A DNA stretch of 64,000 nucleotides from Solimonas sp047605265 (GCA_047605265.1 JASGFY010000003.1:45854-109853); one strand, 5' to 3'. Shown: positions 46,342 through 55,568, numbered from the stretch's first letter. Notes: generated by a model from the sequence alone, not told the origin. Numbers and translations: made by a program.

Positions 46342-47433
46342 ATGCGTGTGTTCCGCCTCCTGAGCCGCGTGCTGCTGCCGTCCGCGCTGATCGCGGCCGG
46401 TCTGGCCTTCGACGCCTACCGCCAGCTGCACGAGCCCTTGCGCGTCGACGGCGGGCAGACGATCGAGATTCCCGCCGGCGGCACGCTGTCGGGCACCCTC
46501 GCCGACATGCAGGCGCGCGGCTGGCTGCCGAGCGCGCGCGCGGCGCTCTACCTGCGGCTCTACGTGCGCTGGCACGCTGTCGGCGCGCGCGTCCGCAGCG
46601 GCGAGTACGGGCTCGAGGCGCAGCAGACGCTGCTCGACGCGCTGGCGCTGTTCATGTCCGGCCGCACGATCGTCCACGAGCTGCGCATCGTCGAGGGCTG
46701 GACGTTCGCCCAGGCGCTGCAGGCGATGCGCGCCGACGCGATGATCCAGCAGACCCTGGCCGCCGACGCGACGCCGCAGGCCGTCATGGAGGCCATCGGC
46801 CAGCCCGGCGCGCCAGCCGAAGGCCGTTTCTTCCCGGACACCTATCGCTTTGCGAAGAACACCAGCGATGTCGTGCTGCTGCGGCAGGCCTATGCACAGA
46901 TGCAGAAGGTGCTGGACGCGGAATGGGAGCAGCGCGTCGCCGACCTGCCGTATGCATCGGCGGACGACGCCCTGATCCTGGCGTCGATCGTCGAGAAGGA
47001 GACCGGCGCGCCGGTCGAGCGGCCGCAGATCGCCGGCGTCTTCGTGCGCCGTCTGCAGCTCGGCATGCGCCTGCAGACCGACCCGACGGTGATCTACGGT
47101 CTCGGCAGCGCCTTCGACGGCAATCTGCGCCGCGCGGATCTCAATGCCGACACGCCGTACAACAGCTACACGCGCGGCGGTTTGCCGCCTACGCCGATCA
47201 GTCTGCCAGGCCGCGCGGCGATCCACGCCGCTTTGCATCCGGACGACGGCAAGGCGCTATTCTTCGTCTCGAAGGGTGACGGCACGCATCAGTTCTCCGA
47301 GACGCTCGAGCAGCACGAGGCGGCCGTGCGGCAGTACCAGCTGTCGGCGCCACGGCCGCGGGCCGAGCCGCCGCCGGCGCCTCAGCCGAAATCGCAGGGC
47401 CGCTCCCGGACGAAAAAACACAGGCATTCATGA
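46342..47433 (+). CDS. mltG: Endolytic murein transglycosylase MltG (YceG)
   Basis: Inner-membrane lytic transglycosylase thought to terminate nascent glycan strands. The 363-aa protein has an N-terminal membrane helix (LLPSALIAAGLAFDAY), a LysM-like region (GQTIEIPAGGTLSGTLADM), and the YceG catalytic domain with RFFPDTYRFAKNTSDVVLLR, the catalytic Glu in ILASIVEKETGAPVERPQIA, and TPYNSYTRGGLPPTPISLPG. A Pro/Ser/basic tail follows. Its stop overlaps the tmk start (ATGA). Confidence 0.97.
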   Translation: MRVFRLLSRVLLPSALIAAGLAFDAYRQLHEPLRVDGGQTIEIPAGGTLSGTLADMQARGWLPSARAALYLRLYVRWHAVGARVRSGEYGLEAQQTLLDALALFMSGRTIVHELRIVEGWTFAQALQAMRADAMIQQTLAADATPQAVMEAIGQPGAPAEGRFFPDTYRFAKNTSDVVLLRQAYAQMQKVLDAEWEQRVADLPYASADDALILASIVEKETGAPVERPQIAGVFVRRLQLGMRLQTDPTVIYGLGSAFDGNLRRADLNADTPYNSYTRGGLPPTPISLPGRAAIHAALHPDDGKALFFVSKGDGTHQFSETLEQHEAAVRQYQLSAPRPRAEPPPAPQPKSQGRSRTKKHRHS

Positions 47434-48080
47434 CGACACGCGGACGCTTCATCACGCTCGAAGGCGGCGAGGGCGCCGGCAAATCGACGCAGGCGCGCTT
47501 CGTGCGCGACTGGCTCGAGGTGCGCGGCTGCCAAGTCCTGCTGACGCGCGAGCCCGGTGGCTCGCCGCTGGCCGAGGCCGTCCGCCACCTCGTGCTCGGC
47601 GACTGGGCCGAAGGCATCGCGCCGTCGACGGAAACGCTGCTGATGTTCGCCGCGCGCGCCGCGCACTGGAACACGACGATCAAGCCGGCGCTCGCCGCCG
47701 GCCGCGACGTGGTCAGCGACCGCTTCGTCGATTCGAGCTACGCCTACCAGGGCGGCCGCAAGGGCATCACCGAGCGCCGCCTGCGCACGCTCGAGCGCAT
47801 GGTGCTGGGCAAGCGCAAGCCCGATCTCACGCTGCTGTTCGACATCGATCCCGAACTCGGCCTGCAGCGCGCACGTGAACGCGGCGCCGACAACAACCGC
47901 TTCGAGCACGAGGCGCTGGCCTTCCAGCAGCGGGTGCGCGAGGCTTTTCTGGCCCGCGCGCAGGCCGAGCCGGAGCGCTTCGTGGTGATCGACGCCGCGC
48001 GCGAACCCGAGGCGGTGAGCGCCGCGGTCGCCGAGGCGCTGGCGGCGAGGCTCGGCGGCGTCGAACACGCGTCCGCATGA
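47430..48080 (+). CDS. tmk: Thymidylate kinase
   Basis: Phosphorylates dTMP to dTDP for DNA synthesis. The 216-aa protein has the P-loop ITLEGGEGAGKSTQARFV, LLTREPGGSPLAEAVR, the DRY-type motif VVSDRFVDSSYAYQGGRKGI, and LTLLFDIDPELGLQRARERG. It overlaps both neighbours by four bases, mltG before and holB after, so the three are translationally coupled. Confidence 0.97.
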   Translation: MTTRGRFITLEGGEGAGKSTQARFVRDWLEVRGCQVLLTREPGGSPLAEAVRHLVLGDWAEGIAPSTETLLMFAARAAHWNTTIKPALAAGRDVVSDRFVDSSYAYQGGRKGITERRLRTLERMVLGKRKPDLTLLFDIDPELGLQRARERGADNNRFEHEALAFQQRVREAFLARAQAEPERFVVIDAAREPEAVSAAVAEALAARLGGVEHASA

Positions 48081-49099
48081 ACGCCGCGCTGTGGCGTCCG
48101 CTGCCGTGGCAGCAGGAACTGTGGCTCGAGCAGACCGCGCTGATCCTGCAGCAGCGCCTGCCGCACGCGCTGCTGATGGTCGGCGGCGCCGGTATCGGCA
48201 AGCGCTGGTTCGCGCGCGCGCTGATCGCGTTCGCGCTGTGCGAGCGGCGCAGCGGATACGCCTGCGGCGAGTGCCGCAGCTGCGTGCAGCTCGCGGCGGG
48301 CACGCATCCGGACGCGTCGACGCTCGGCGTCGACGGCCATCGCGGACTGGCATTGACCGACGATGGTCATGCCCAGCTCGGCCTCGCGCACTGGGAGCCG
48401 GACGAAGATCGCAAGCGTCGCGACATCGCCATCGATGGCGCGCGCAGCCTGATCGGCAAGTTGAGCTTGTCGAGCCATTACGGCCGCGACCGTTATGCGC
48501 TGATCGAACCGGCCGATCTGCTCAACGCCAGCAGCGCCAACGCCTTGCTGAAGACGATCGAAGAGCCGCCGGCCGGCACGCATCTGCTGCTCGTCACCGA
48601 GCGCCCGCAGGCGCTGCTGCCGACGCTGCGCAGCCGCTGCCAGCGCCTGCGCTTCGCGTCACCCGATGCCGCCGCCGCGCTGGCCTGGATGGCGGAGCAC
48701 GGCGGGGCCGACGAGGACGCGCTGAGCCTGTCGCTCGGGGCGCCGCTGCGCGCGCTAGCGCTGCGCGGCGAGGGCGTCGCCGTGCGCCGGCAATGGGCCG
48801 AGCTGTGGGCGAACGTCGGCAGCGGCCGCAAGGATCCGCTGACCGCCGCCGCGGCGGTCGACAAGGAGTCTCTGGCCGAACATCTGCAATGGGCGCAGCA
48901 GTGGCTGACCGGGCAGCTTCGTGCGCGGCTGGACGAGCGCGCCGACGCACCGCGCCGCGAAGCGCTCGCGCAGATGATGCAGGACGTGTTCGACGCGCAG
49001 CGCCGTGCGGCCGGCAACGCGCAGCCGCAGTTGCTGATGGAGTCGCTGTTCGCGCGCTGGCTGCGCCTGAGTCGCACGGCTTCGTCCACGGCGCGCTGA
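48077..49099 (+). CDS. holB: DNA polymerase III subunit delta-prime
   Basis: Clamp-loader subunit that works with DnaX. The 340-aa protein has the degenerate P-loop LLMVGGAGIGKRWFARAL, a zinc module (CERRSGYACGECRSCVQLA) with GTHPD, LLNASSANALLKTIEEPPAG, and the SRC motif in TLRSRCQRLRF. The start overlaps the tmk stop. In related genomes pilZ follows directly; here a hexuronate-catabolism block intervenes. Confidence 0.96.
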   Translation: MNAALWRPLPWQQELWLEQTALILQQRLPHALLMVGGAGIGKRWFARALIAFALCERRSGYACGECRSCVQLAAGTHPDASTLGVDGHRGLALTDDGHAQLGLAHWEPDEDRKRRDIAIDGARSLIGKLSLSSHYGRDRYALIEPADLLNASSANALLKTIEEPPAGTHLLLVTERPQALLPTLRSRCQRLRFASPDAAAALAWMAEHGGADEDALSLSLGAPLRALALRGEGVAVRRQWAELWANVGSGRKDPLTAAAAVDKESLAEHLQWAQQWLTGQLRARLDERADAPRREALAQMMQDVFDAQRRAAGNAQPQLLMESLFARWLRLSRTASSTAR

Positions 49100-49125
49100 G
49101 GGCGCTGACGATGGGAAGCGGGGAC

Positions 49126-49191
49126 ATGAGCGCGCCGCCGGGCGCCCCGACGCTGCACCGCTCGAAGGCCGTCTATGTGTGCGCGCTATGA
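49126..49191 (+). pseudogene. Truncated pilZ 5' remnant
   Basis: Twenty-seven bases after holB, where pilZ is expected, a 21-codon frame starts MSAPPGAPTLHRSKAVYV and then stops. It aligns with the start of the intact pilZ gene at 55801, whose product contains APPGILTLHIKDKSALYV. Shared features are the MS..PP start, APPG, TLH, KS/SK and a Tyr-Val pair. I read it as a degraded copy of the original pilZ 5' end left when the intervening block was inserted. The match is short, so this is a moderate-confidence call. Confidence 0.5.
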
Positions 49192-49352
49192 GAAGCTCGA
49201 ACGCGGCTTCATGGCGCTCAGCCACCTCGCGGCAGCCATCATCGCGTTTCGCAGGGTGACGATAACTAGTAACGTGATTTACGGATGAATCCTGAGGCTG
49301 GGTGGGTTGTCCAGCGATGTCTAAAGAATCTATCTGGATCGCTTGTAGAACC

Positions 49353-49382
49353 ATGACAACGCTCGCCCAACCTGGTGATAAT
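49353..49382 (+). promoter_or_regulatory. Candidate uxaC promoter
   Basis: ATGACA (49353-49358) and GATAAT (49377-49382), each one base from the sigma-70 consensus, are separated by 18 bases. They lie about 80 bases before the uxaC start. The remaining roughly 360-base gap after holB contains the pilZ remnant and no other supported gene. I saw no convincing UxuR/ExuR-type operator. Confidence 0.5.
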
Positions 49383-49460
49383 CGGGCGAATGGAGAGCCC
49401 TCTCGGGGTATCCGCGTCCGCCGGATGCTCTATCCCCTGATTCTAAAAAGGCGTGATTTG

Positions 49461-50882
49461 ATGTCCAAGCCCCTGCGATTGCACGAAGACCGTTTGTTCC
49501 CGGCCGAAGCCGGCACGCGCGAGATCGCTCGCCGCCTGTATGCGGAGGTCAAGCATCTCCCCATCATCAGCCCGCACGGCCACACCGATCCGTCGTGGTT
49601 CTCGAACAACGAGAAATGGGTGAACGCCACCGAGCTGCTGCTGGTGCCGGATCACTATGTCTTCCGCATGCTGTACAGCCAGGGCGTGGACCTGGAGACG
49701 CTGGGCATTCCCGAGCGCGGCGGCTTCCGCCCGAAGGTGGATCCGCGTGAAGCCTGGCGCGTGTTCGCCAAGCATTTCTACCTGTTCCGCGGCACGCCGT
49801 CGTGGATCTGGCTGAACCACACCTTCACCACGGTGTTCGGTATCGACAAACGTCTGGAAGCCGAAACCTCCGACTACTACTACGACACCATCACCGCTGC
49901 GCTGCAGACGGACGCCTACCGTCCGCGCGCGCTGTTCGAGCGCTTCAACATCGAGCTGATCGCCACCACCGAAGGCCCGACGGACACGCTGGAGCACCAC
50001 GAGAAGGTGCAGGCCAGCGGCTGGACCGGCGGCAAGGTGATTACGGCGTATCGCCCCGACGCGGTGATCGACCCCGAGCACGAGGCCTTCAAGCCCGCGC
50101 TGGAGCAGTTCGCGCAGATCACGGGCGAAGACGTGTACACCTGGAAGGGCTACCTCAACGCGCACCGCAAGCGCCGCCAGGACTTCATCAAGGTGGGCGC
50201 CACCTCCACCGACCACGGCCACGCCAGCGCCAGCACCGCGAACCTGTCGCCGGCCGAGGCCGAAGCGCTGTTCGCCAAGGTGCTCAAGGGGCCGGTGTCG
50301 GCGGCCGAGGCCGAGCAGTTCCGCGGCCAGCTGCTGACCGAAATGGCCGGCATGAGCATCGAAGATGGCCTGGTGATGCAAATTCACCCGGGCGCCTACC
50401 GCAACCACAACCGCTACATCTTTGAGCACTACGGTCGCGACAAGGGGGCGGACATGCCCAGCCAGACCGAGTACGTGCGCGCGCTACAGCCGCTGCTGGA
50501 CAAGCACGGCACCGACAAGCGCCTGTCGATCATCCTGTTTACGCTGGACGAGACCAGCTACGCGCGTGAACTCGCGCCGCTGGCCGGCCATTACCCGACG
50601 CTGAGACTGGGCCCCGCCTGGTGGTTCCACGACAGCCCGGAAGGCATGCGCCGCTTCCGCGAGCAGACGACGGAAACCGCTGGCTTTTACAACACGGTGG
50701 GCTTCAACGACGATACGCGCGCTTTCTTCTCCATCCCTGCCCGCCACGATGTGGCGCGCCGTGTGGATTGCGCCTTCCTCGCAGGACTGGTCGCCCAGCA
50801 TCGGATGGATGAAGACGAAGCCCGCGAAGTCGTCATCGACCTCACGTACGACTCGCCCAAGCGCGCCTACAAGCTCACCTGA
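49461..50882 (+). CDS. uxaC: Glucuronate/galacturonate isomerase UxaC
   Basis: Interconverts D-glucuronate with D-fructuronate and D-galacturonate with D-tagaturonate, the first step of hexuronate catabolism. The 473-aa amidohydrolase-fold protein starts MSKPLRLHEDRLFPAEAGTR and has HLPIISPHGHTDPSWFSNNE with the metal-binding HxH, IELIATTEGPTDTLEHHEKV, MQIHPGAYRNHN and LGPAWWFHDSPEGMRRFREQ. The frame is open 53 codons upstream, but homology begins here. It is followed by the transporter gene after about 285 bases. Confidence 0.97.
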   Translation: MSKPLRLHEDRLFPAEAGTREIARRLYAEVKHLPIISPHGHTDPSWFSNNEKWVNATELLLVPDHYVFRMLYSQGVDLETLGIPERGGFRPKVDPREAWRVFAKHFYLFRGTPSWIWLNHTFTTVFGIDKRLEAETSDYYYDTITAALQTDAYRPRALFERFNIELIATTEGPTDTLEHHEKVQASGWTGGKVITAYRPDAVIDPEHEAFKPALEQFAQITGEDVYTWKGYLNAHRKRRQDFIKVGATSTDHGHASASTANLSPAEAEALFAKVLKGPVSAAEAEQFRGQLLTEMAGMSIEDGLVMQIHPGAYRNHNRYIFEHYGRDKGADMPSQTEYVRALQPLLDKHGTDKRLSIILFTLDETSYARELAPLAGHYPTLRLGPAWWFHDSPEGMRRFREQTTETAGFYNTVGFNDDTRAFFSIPARHDVARRVDCAFLAGLVAQHRMDEDEAREVVIDLTYDSPKRAYKLT

Positions 50883-51117
50883 GCCCGGGTCGCCTCACGC
50901 CCCGAAATTCCCGCTAACAAGCTAAGAGCGTCTTTACGATTTTCTGAGTATCAGCGCCAAGAAAGCCCCTGCGCGAACGGCAAACTAATGCCTGCCCTGT
51001 GTCATCGGGGCGGCGGGCGCGCCGTTTCAAATGAGCATCCGCGCTGATGGCGCAGGATGTTCAAGCTGGACATCGCTTCATCAATCGCTGGACCTGAGAA
51101 CCTCTGGAGGAGAGACC
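50883..51117. other. Intergenic region between uxaC and the transporter leader
   Basis: This stretch is more AT-rich than its surroundings at the left end, around TCTTTACGATTTTCTGAG. I found no gene, no good terminator and no clear promoter pair in it. A GGCGGCGGGC-containing segment can fold only imperfectly. It may contain the exuT promoter or the remains of a deleted gene. Confidence 0.4.
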
Positions 51118-51171
51118 ATGTTTTCCCCTAACACGCTTTGCCACCGGGGCACCATCGGAGGCAAGGCATGA
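51118..51171 (+). CDS. Possible 17-residue leader peptide coupled to the hexuronate transporter
   Basis: An ATG preceded at ideal distance by a strong Shine-Dalgarno (TGGAGGAGAG) opens a 17-codon frame, MFSPNTLCHRGTIGGKA, whose TGA overlaps the ATG of the transporter gene (ATGA). The transporter has its own GGAGGC inside this frame. The layout is that of a translationally coupled leader. No hallmark of an attenuator peptide, such as codon repeats, is present. Confidence 0.45.
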   Translation: MFSPNTLCHRGTIGGKA

Positions 51172-52457
51172 CCGAAGCGACCTCTACGGCGCAGTTTCCA
51201 CCGCTCAAGAGCACCGGCCGCTATCGCTGGATCGTCTGCGCGCTGCTGTTCACCGCCATCGTCATCAACTATATCGATCGCCAGATGCTGGGCATTCTCA
51301 AGCCCGTGCTGTCGACGGAAATGGGCTGGAGCGAAAGCGACTACGCCAACATTGTCTTCTGGTTCCAGGCGGCCTATGCCATCGCCTATGTGGTGTTCGG
51401 GCGGTTCATAGACCGCATCGGGGCGCGCTGGGGTTATGCCATCGCCTTCAGCATCTGGCAGTTGGCGCATATCGCGCATGCCGGTGCGCGTGAGATCGGC
51501 CACTTCATCTTTGCGCGCGTGGCGCTGGGCATCGGTGAGGCGGGCAGCTTCCCTGCCAGCCTCAAGGCCGTCACCGAATGGTTCCCCAAGAAGGAGCGTG
51601 CCTTCGCCACCGGCCTGTTCAATGCCGGCTCCAACATCGGCGCCATCCTCACGCCGCTGATCATCCCCACCATCACGCTGGCCTGGGGCTGGCAGATGGC
51701 CTTCATCGTCACCGGCCTGGGCAGCTTCATCTGGCTGGCGATCTGGCTGCTGGTGTATCGCGCGCCGCGCCGGCACAAGCGCGTCAGCGAAGGTGAGCTG
51801 GCCTACATCGAGCAGGACCCGGCCGACCCGGACGTGGGCAAGAGGACCGGCTGGGGTGTGCTGCTGCGCCGTCGTGAAACCTGGGCCTTCGCCCTGGGCA
51901 AGTTCCTGATCGACCCGGTGTGGTGGATGTTCCTGTTCTGGCTGCCGGACTTCTTCTTCAAGACCTACAACCTCAACCTCAAGAGCTTCGGCCCGCCGCT
52001 GGTGGTGGTGTACATCCTCTCCGACATCGGCAGCATCGCCGGTGGCTGGTTCTCCTCGCGGCTGATCCACAGCGGCAAGAGCATCAACTTCTCGCGCAAG
52101 ACCGCCATGTTCGTCTGCGGCCTGCTGGCCCTACCGGTGATCTTCGCTTCCAACGTCAGCAACCTCTGGCTGGCCGTGCTGATCGTGGGCATCGCCACCG
52201 CCGCGCACCAGGGCTTCAGCGCCAACCTGCTCACGCTGCCGGGCGACGTCTTGCCGCGTCGCGCGGTGGGCTCGGTGATCGGCATCGGCGGCATGTTCGG
52301 CGCCATCGGCGGCATGGCCATGGCCAAGTACGCCGGCTATGTGCTGGAGAAGATCGGGACTTACCAGCCCATCTTCTTCGTCGCGGGCTTCGCCTACCTG
52401 CTGGCGCTGGTGGTGATCCACCTGCTGACGCCGCGCATGGAGCCGGTGAAGGTTTGA
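51168..52457 (+). CDS. exuT: Hexuronate MFS transporter (ExuT-like)
   Basis: Inner-membrane symporter of the anion:cation symporter (ACS) family, 429 aa with 12 predicted helices. Signatures include YRWIVCALLFTAIVINYIDR in helix 1, ADYAN-like WSESDYANIVFWFQAAYAIA, RVALGIGEAGSFPASLKAVT, WFPKKERAFATGLFNAGSNI, and WGWQMAFIVTGLGSFIWLAI. These match hexuronate transporters of proteobacterial uxa clusters. Galacturonate or glucuronate is the inferred substrate. It ends at a shared terminator facing the convergent dehydrogenase gene. Confidence 0.9.
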   Translation: MTEATSTAQFPPLKSTGRYRWIVCALLFTAIVINYIDRQMLGILKPVLSTEMGWSESDYANIVFWFQAAYAIAYVVFGRFIDRIGARWGYAIAFSIWQLAHIAHAGAREIGHFIFARVALGIGEAGSFPASLKAVTEWFPKKERAFATGLFNAGSNIGAILTPLIIPTITLAWGWQMAFIVTGLGSFIWLAIWLLVYRAPRRHKRVSEGELAYIEQDPADPDVGKRTGWGVLLRRRETWAFALGKFLIDPVWWMFLFWLPDFFFKTYNLNLKSFGPPLVVVYILSDIGSIAGGWFSSRLIHSGKSINFSRKTAMFVCGLLALPVIFASNVSNLWLAVLIVGIATAAHQGFSANLLTLPGDVLPRRAVGSVIGIGGMFGAIGGMAMAKYAGYVLEKIGTYQPIFFVAGFAYLLALVVIHLLTPRMEPVKV

Positions 52458-52476
52458 TGCGGTTGATGCAGTAACG

Positions 52477-52504
52477 AAAAGGCGGCGCTTCGGCGCCGCC
52501 TTTT
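52477..52504. terminator. Bidirectional terminator between exuT and the reductase gene
   Basis: A perfect hairpin AAAAGGCGGCGC-TTCG-GCGCCGCCTTTT, with a stable UUCG-type tetraloop and T-runs on both strands, lies 19 bases after exuT. It can stop transcription from either side, separating the two convergent hexuronate operons. Confidence 0.92.
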
Positions 52505-52605
52505 GGTGCACGCAGGCTTTTGCTGACTCAGCTCAAAGACTCCGCTTGTATGGCGTAAGCCTAGTCCAGTGTGGCAGGCAGCGGGCCGGGAGACTCGGGT
52601 AGTGC

Positions 52606-54072
52606 TCAGCGCGACAGCGCGCTCAGCACGGCCTCGCGCGAGCCATCACCCAGCTTGGCATAGGCGCTGATCAGTGCCTTGCGGAACGCAGGTTCGCCGG
52701 CGAGTTCCGGCGGGAATACGTTGTCCAGCGCCAGGAAGCGCTCCACGTCAGCGGTCGCATCGCCCGTGGCGGCGCCGGCCACGGCCAGCAGGCGGTCGGC
52801 CAGCGGGTCGGTGAGCTTGTCGCCGGTGCGGGCTTTGCCGCGCAGGAAGTGGAACCAGGCCGCCAGCGGCAGCGCCAGATCGTCCAGTGGTGTGCCGTTG
52901 AGCAGCGCGTCGGACACCGTGCCCAGCAGGCGGAACGGCAGCTTCTGCGAGCCGTCCCAGGCGATCTGCGCCAGCAGGTGGCGGATGGCGGGGTTGCGGA
53001 AGCGCTTGAGGATGGCCTGCGAATAGGCCGCGAGGTCGAAGCCCTTGGGCGGCACCACCGTGGGCAGAATGCTCTTCGTCACCAGGCGTTCGAGGAAGGC
53101 GGCCAGCGCGGGTTCGCGCATGGCGTCGTTCACCGTCACCAGGCCCAGCAGCGAGCCCAGGTAGGCCAGCGTGGAATGCGGGCCGTTGAGCAGGCGCAGC
53201 TTGGCGCGGTCGAACGCGCCCACGTCGTCGGTGAGCTGCACGCCGACACTGGCGAAGTCCGGGCGACCGTTGCAGAACTTGTCTTCGATCACCCACTGCG
53301 TGAACGCCTCGCGCTGGATCGGCCAGGTATCGCGCAGGCCGATGGCATCGGCCGCGCGCGCGCGCAGGGCGTCATCGGTGGCGGGGGTGATGCTGTCGAT
53401 CATGGTGGAGGGGAAGGCGGCTTCGGCTTCGATCCAGCGCGCCAGATCCTTGTCGCCCAGGGCTTCGGCGTACTGCACCACGGCGCGGCCGAGCTTGTGG
53501 CCGTTGTCGACGAGGTTGTCGCAGCTGACCACCGTGTATGGCTTGAGCTTGGCGGCGCGGCGCAGGCGGAAGCCTTCGACGATGTAGCCGACCACGCTCA
53601 CCGGATCACGCGGATTGCCGAGGTCGCGGATGATGTCGGCGTGCTTGAAGTCCAGGTCGTCTCCAGCCAGGCAGTAGCCCTTTTCCGTCACCGTGCTGCT
53701 GACGATGCGCGTGGCCGGGTTGGCGAGGCGCGCGAACACGGCGGCCTGCTCGTCCTTGGCGCACAGGACTTCGCGGATGGAGCCGATGATGCGGTAGCCG
53801 ATCTCCTCGTCCAGCTGGGCGAGCGTGTACAGCCCGTCCTGCGGCACGAGCGCATCGCGCACGTCCGGGTTGCGCAGCGAGACGCCGCTGATGGCCCAGT
53901 CGCCGCCCTGCGGCAGCACGTCGTCCACGAACACGGCCTGGTGCGCGCGGTGAAACGCGCCGGGGCCGAAGTGCAGGATGCCGATGCCGGCCTGGCTGCG
54001 GTCGTAGCGCGGCTTCGCGGTTTGAGCAGAGACCTGCGCAAGCGTCGTGTTCGAAAGACCAGCCAACGTCAC
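52606..54072 (-). CDS. Mannitol-dehydrogenase-family hexuronate reductase (UxuB/UxaB role)
   Basis: NAD(H)-dependent long-chain dehydrogenase of 488 aa. It has GIGILHFGPGAFHRAHQAVF near the start, TVVSCDNLVDNGHKLGRAVV, and the catalytic-lysine region around KLRLLNGPHSTLAYLGSLLG. By pattern it is closer to fructuronate reductase UxuB than to tagaturonate reductase UxaB, whose E. coli member starts differently. Yet it is coupled (GTGA overlap) to uxaA, altronate dehydratase, which needs altronate from tagaturonate. It may reduce tagaturonate or both compounds. The start is GTG. Confidence 0.9.
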   Translation of the reverse strand: MTLAGLSNTTLAQVSAQTAKPRYDRSQAGIGILHFGPGAFHRAHQAVFVDDVLPQGGDWAISGVSLRNPDVRDALVPQDGLYTLAQLDEEIGYRIIGSIREVLCAKDEQAAVFARLANPATRIVSSTVTEKGYCLAGDDLDFKHADIIRDLGNPRDPVSVVGYIVEGFRLRRAAKLKPYTVVSCDNLVDNGHKLGRAVVQYAEALGDKDLARWIEAEAAFPSTMIDSITPATDDALRARAADAIGLRDTWPIQREAFTQWVIEDKFCNGRPDFASVGVQLTDDVGAFDRAKLRLLNGPHSTLAYLGSLLGLVTVNDAMREPALAAFLERLVTKSILPTVVPPKGFDLAAYSQAILKRFRNPAIRHLLAQIAWDGSQKLPFRLLGTVSDALLNGTPLDDLALPLAAWFHFLRGKARTGDKLTDPLADRLLAVAGAATGDATADVERFLALDNVFPPELAGEPAFRKALISAYAKLGDGSREAVLSALSR

Positions 54073-55568
54073 AGGGTGACTCCGTTTTTCCAGAGCGCGA
54101 TTTCGCGTTGTCCATTGAGTTCGTTACGGGCGGGTTTGCCCGAAGCGGTTTCCACGATGAGGTCCAGCAGATTCTGCGCGGCCTGGTCGGGCGAGGTGCC
54201 GCTGAGCAGGGTGCCGGCGTCGAAGTCGATCCAGTTCGGCTTGCGCTCGGCCAGGCCGGAGTTGGAGGCCAGCTTCAGCGTCGGCACCGGGAAGCCCAGC
54301 GGCGTGCCACGGCCGGTGGTGAAGAGAATCATCGTCGCGCCCGCCGCGGTGAGCGCGGTGGACGATACGGCATCGTTGCCCGGCGCTTCCAGCAGCGCGA
54401 GGCCCGGCTTGTTGGCAACGCGCTCGCCGTAGCGCAGCACTTGCGTCACCGGCGCATGGCCGCCCTTCTGCACGGCGCCCAGGCTCTTTTCTTCCAGCGT
54501 GGTAATGCCGCCCAGCACATTGCCAGGCGAGGGGTTTTCGTAGATCGGCTGGTGGTGGTCGATGAAGTACTGCTTGAAGTCGTTGACCACGCTGACGATG
54601 CCGTCGAACACCTCCTTGTTCTCCGCGCGCTCCATCAGCAGCAGCTCGGCGCCGAACACTTCGGGGATTTCCGTCAGCACCGGGATGCCACCGGCGGCGG
54701 CCAGCACATCGGCCATGGTGCCGACGAGCGGGTTGGCGGTGAGGCCGGAGAAGCCGTCGGAGCCGCCGCACTTCAGGCCCAGCACCAGGGATGACAGCGG
54801 GCAGAACTCGCGCTGGTCCCGCTCGGCGATCTTCACCAGCTCTTCCACGGCGGCCAGGCCGTCTTCGATCTCGTCCGCGGTCTTCTGCGCGGCGAAGGCG
54901 CGCAGGCGTTCGGCCGGCACGTCCTTGATCTCGGCCAGCAGCTTGTCGAGCTGGTTGTTCTCGCAGCCCAGGCCGAGGATCAGCACGCCGCCGGCATTGG
55001 GGTGCTGCGCCAGGCCGGCGATGAGGCGGCGCGTGTGCGACAGGTCATCGCCCAGCTGCGAGCAGCCGAACTGGTGGGTAAAGGCATGCACGCCGTCCAC
55101 GCGGCCCTTGTAGCGCTCCGAGGCCATGCGCGCGATCTGCTCCGCCGTGCGGCCCACGCAGCCCACGGTGCAGAGAATCCAGATTTCGTTGCGCGTCCCG
55201 ACGCGGCCATTGGCGCGGCGGTAGCCCATGAAGCCGTCCGCACCCACGCCTTTCGGCGCGCCGCCGGCCTGACCGGGGTGGTACTCGTAGCTCAGCGTGC
55301 CGGACAGGCCGGTGCCGATGTTGTGCACGTGCGCGTGCTCGCCGGGCGCGATGTCCGCCTTGGCGATGCCGATGGGGAAGCCGTACTTGAGCACCGGCGC
55401 GCCGGCCTTCACCGCGCGCACCGCCACCTTGTGGCCCTTGGGCACATCCTGGGCGACGGTGATGAGCGTGCCGTCGATATCCACGGTTTCGCCGGCGGCG
55501 AGCGGGCGGACGGCGGTGGCCACGTCGTCGTTGGCCGTGATGCGGTGTAGCGGGGAGAGATCAGGCAT
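54069..55568 (-). CDS. uxaA: Altronate dehydratase
   Basis: Converts D-altronate to 2-keto-3-deoxygluconate in the galacturonate branch. From the ATG at 55568 the protein has 499 aa: an N-terminal SAF domain (ITVAQDVPKGHKVAVRAVKA, GEHAHVHNIGTGLSGTLSYE) and the large UxaA domain with GYRRANGRVGTRNEIWILCT, VGCVGRTAEQIARMA, FTHQFGCSQLGDDLSHTRR, and GLKCGGSDGFSGLTANPLVG. Conserved cysteines fit the iron-dependent active site. The frame is open further upstream but homology starts here. It leads the minus-strand unit with the reductase. Confidence 0.96.
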   Translation of the reverse strand: MPDLSPLHRITANDDVATAVRPLAAGETVDIDGTLITVAQDVPKGHKVAVRAVKAGAPVLKYGFPIGIAKADIAPGEHAHVHNIGTGLSGTLSYEYHPGQAGGAPKGVGADGFMGYRRANGRVGTRNEIWILCTVGCVGRTAEQIARMASERYKGRVDGVHAFTHQFGCSQLGDDLSHTRRLIAGLAQHPNAGGVLILGLGCENNQLDKLLAEIKDVPAERLRAFAAQKTADEIEDGLAAVEELVKIAERDQREFCPLSSLVLGLKCGGSDGFSGLTANPLVGTMADVLAAAGGIPVLTEIPEVFGAELLLMERAENKEVFDGIVSVVNDFKQYFIDHHQPIYENPSPGNVLGGITTLEEKSLGAVQKGGHAPVTQVLRYGERVANKPGLALLEAPGNDAVSSTALTAAGATMILFTTGRGTPLGFPVPTLKLASNSGLAERKPNWIDFDAGTLLSGTSPDQAAQNLLDLIVETASGKPARNELNGQREIALWKNGVTL

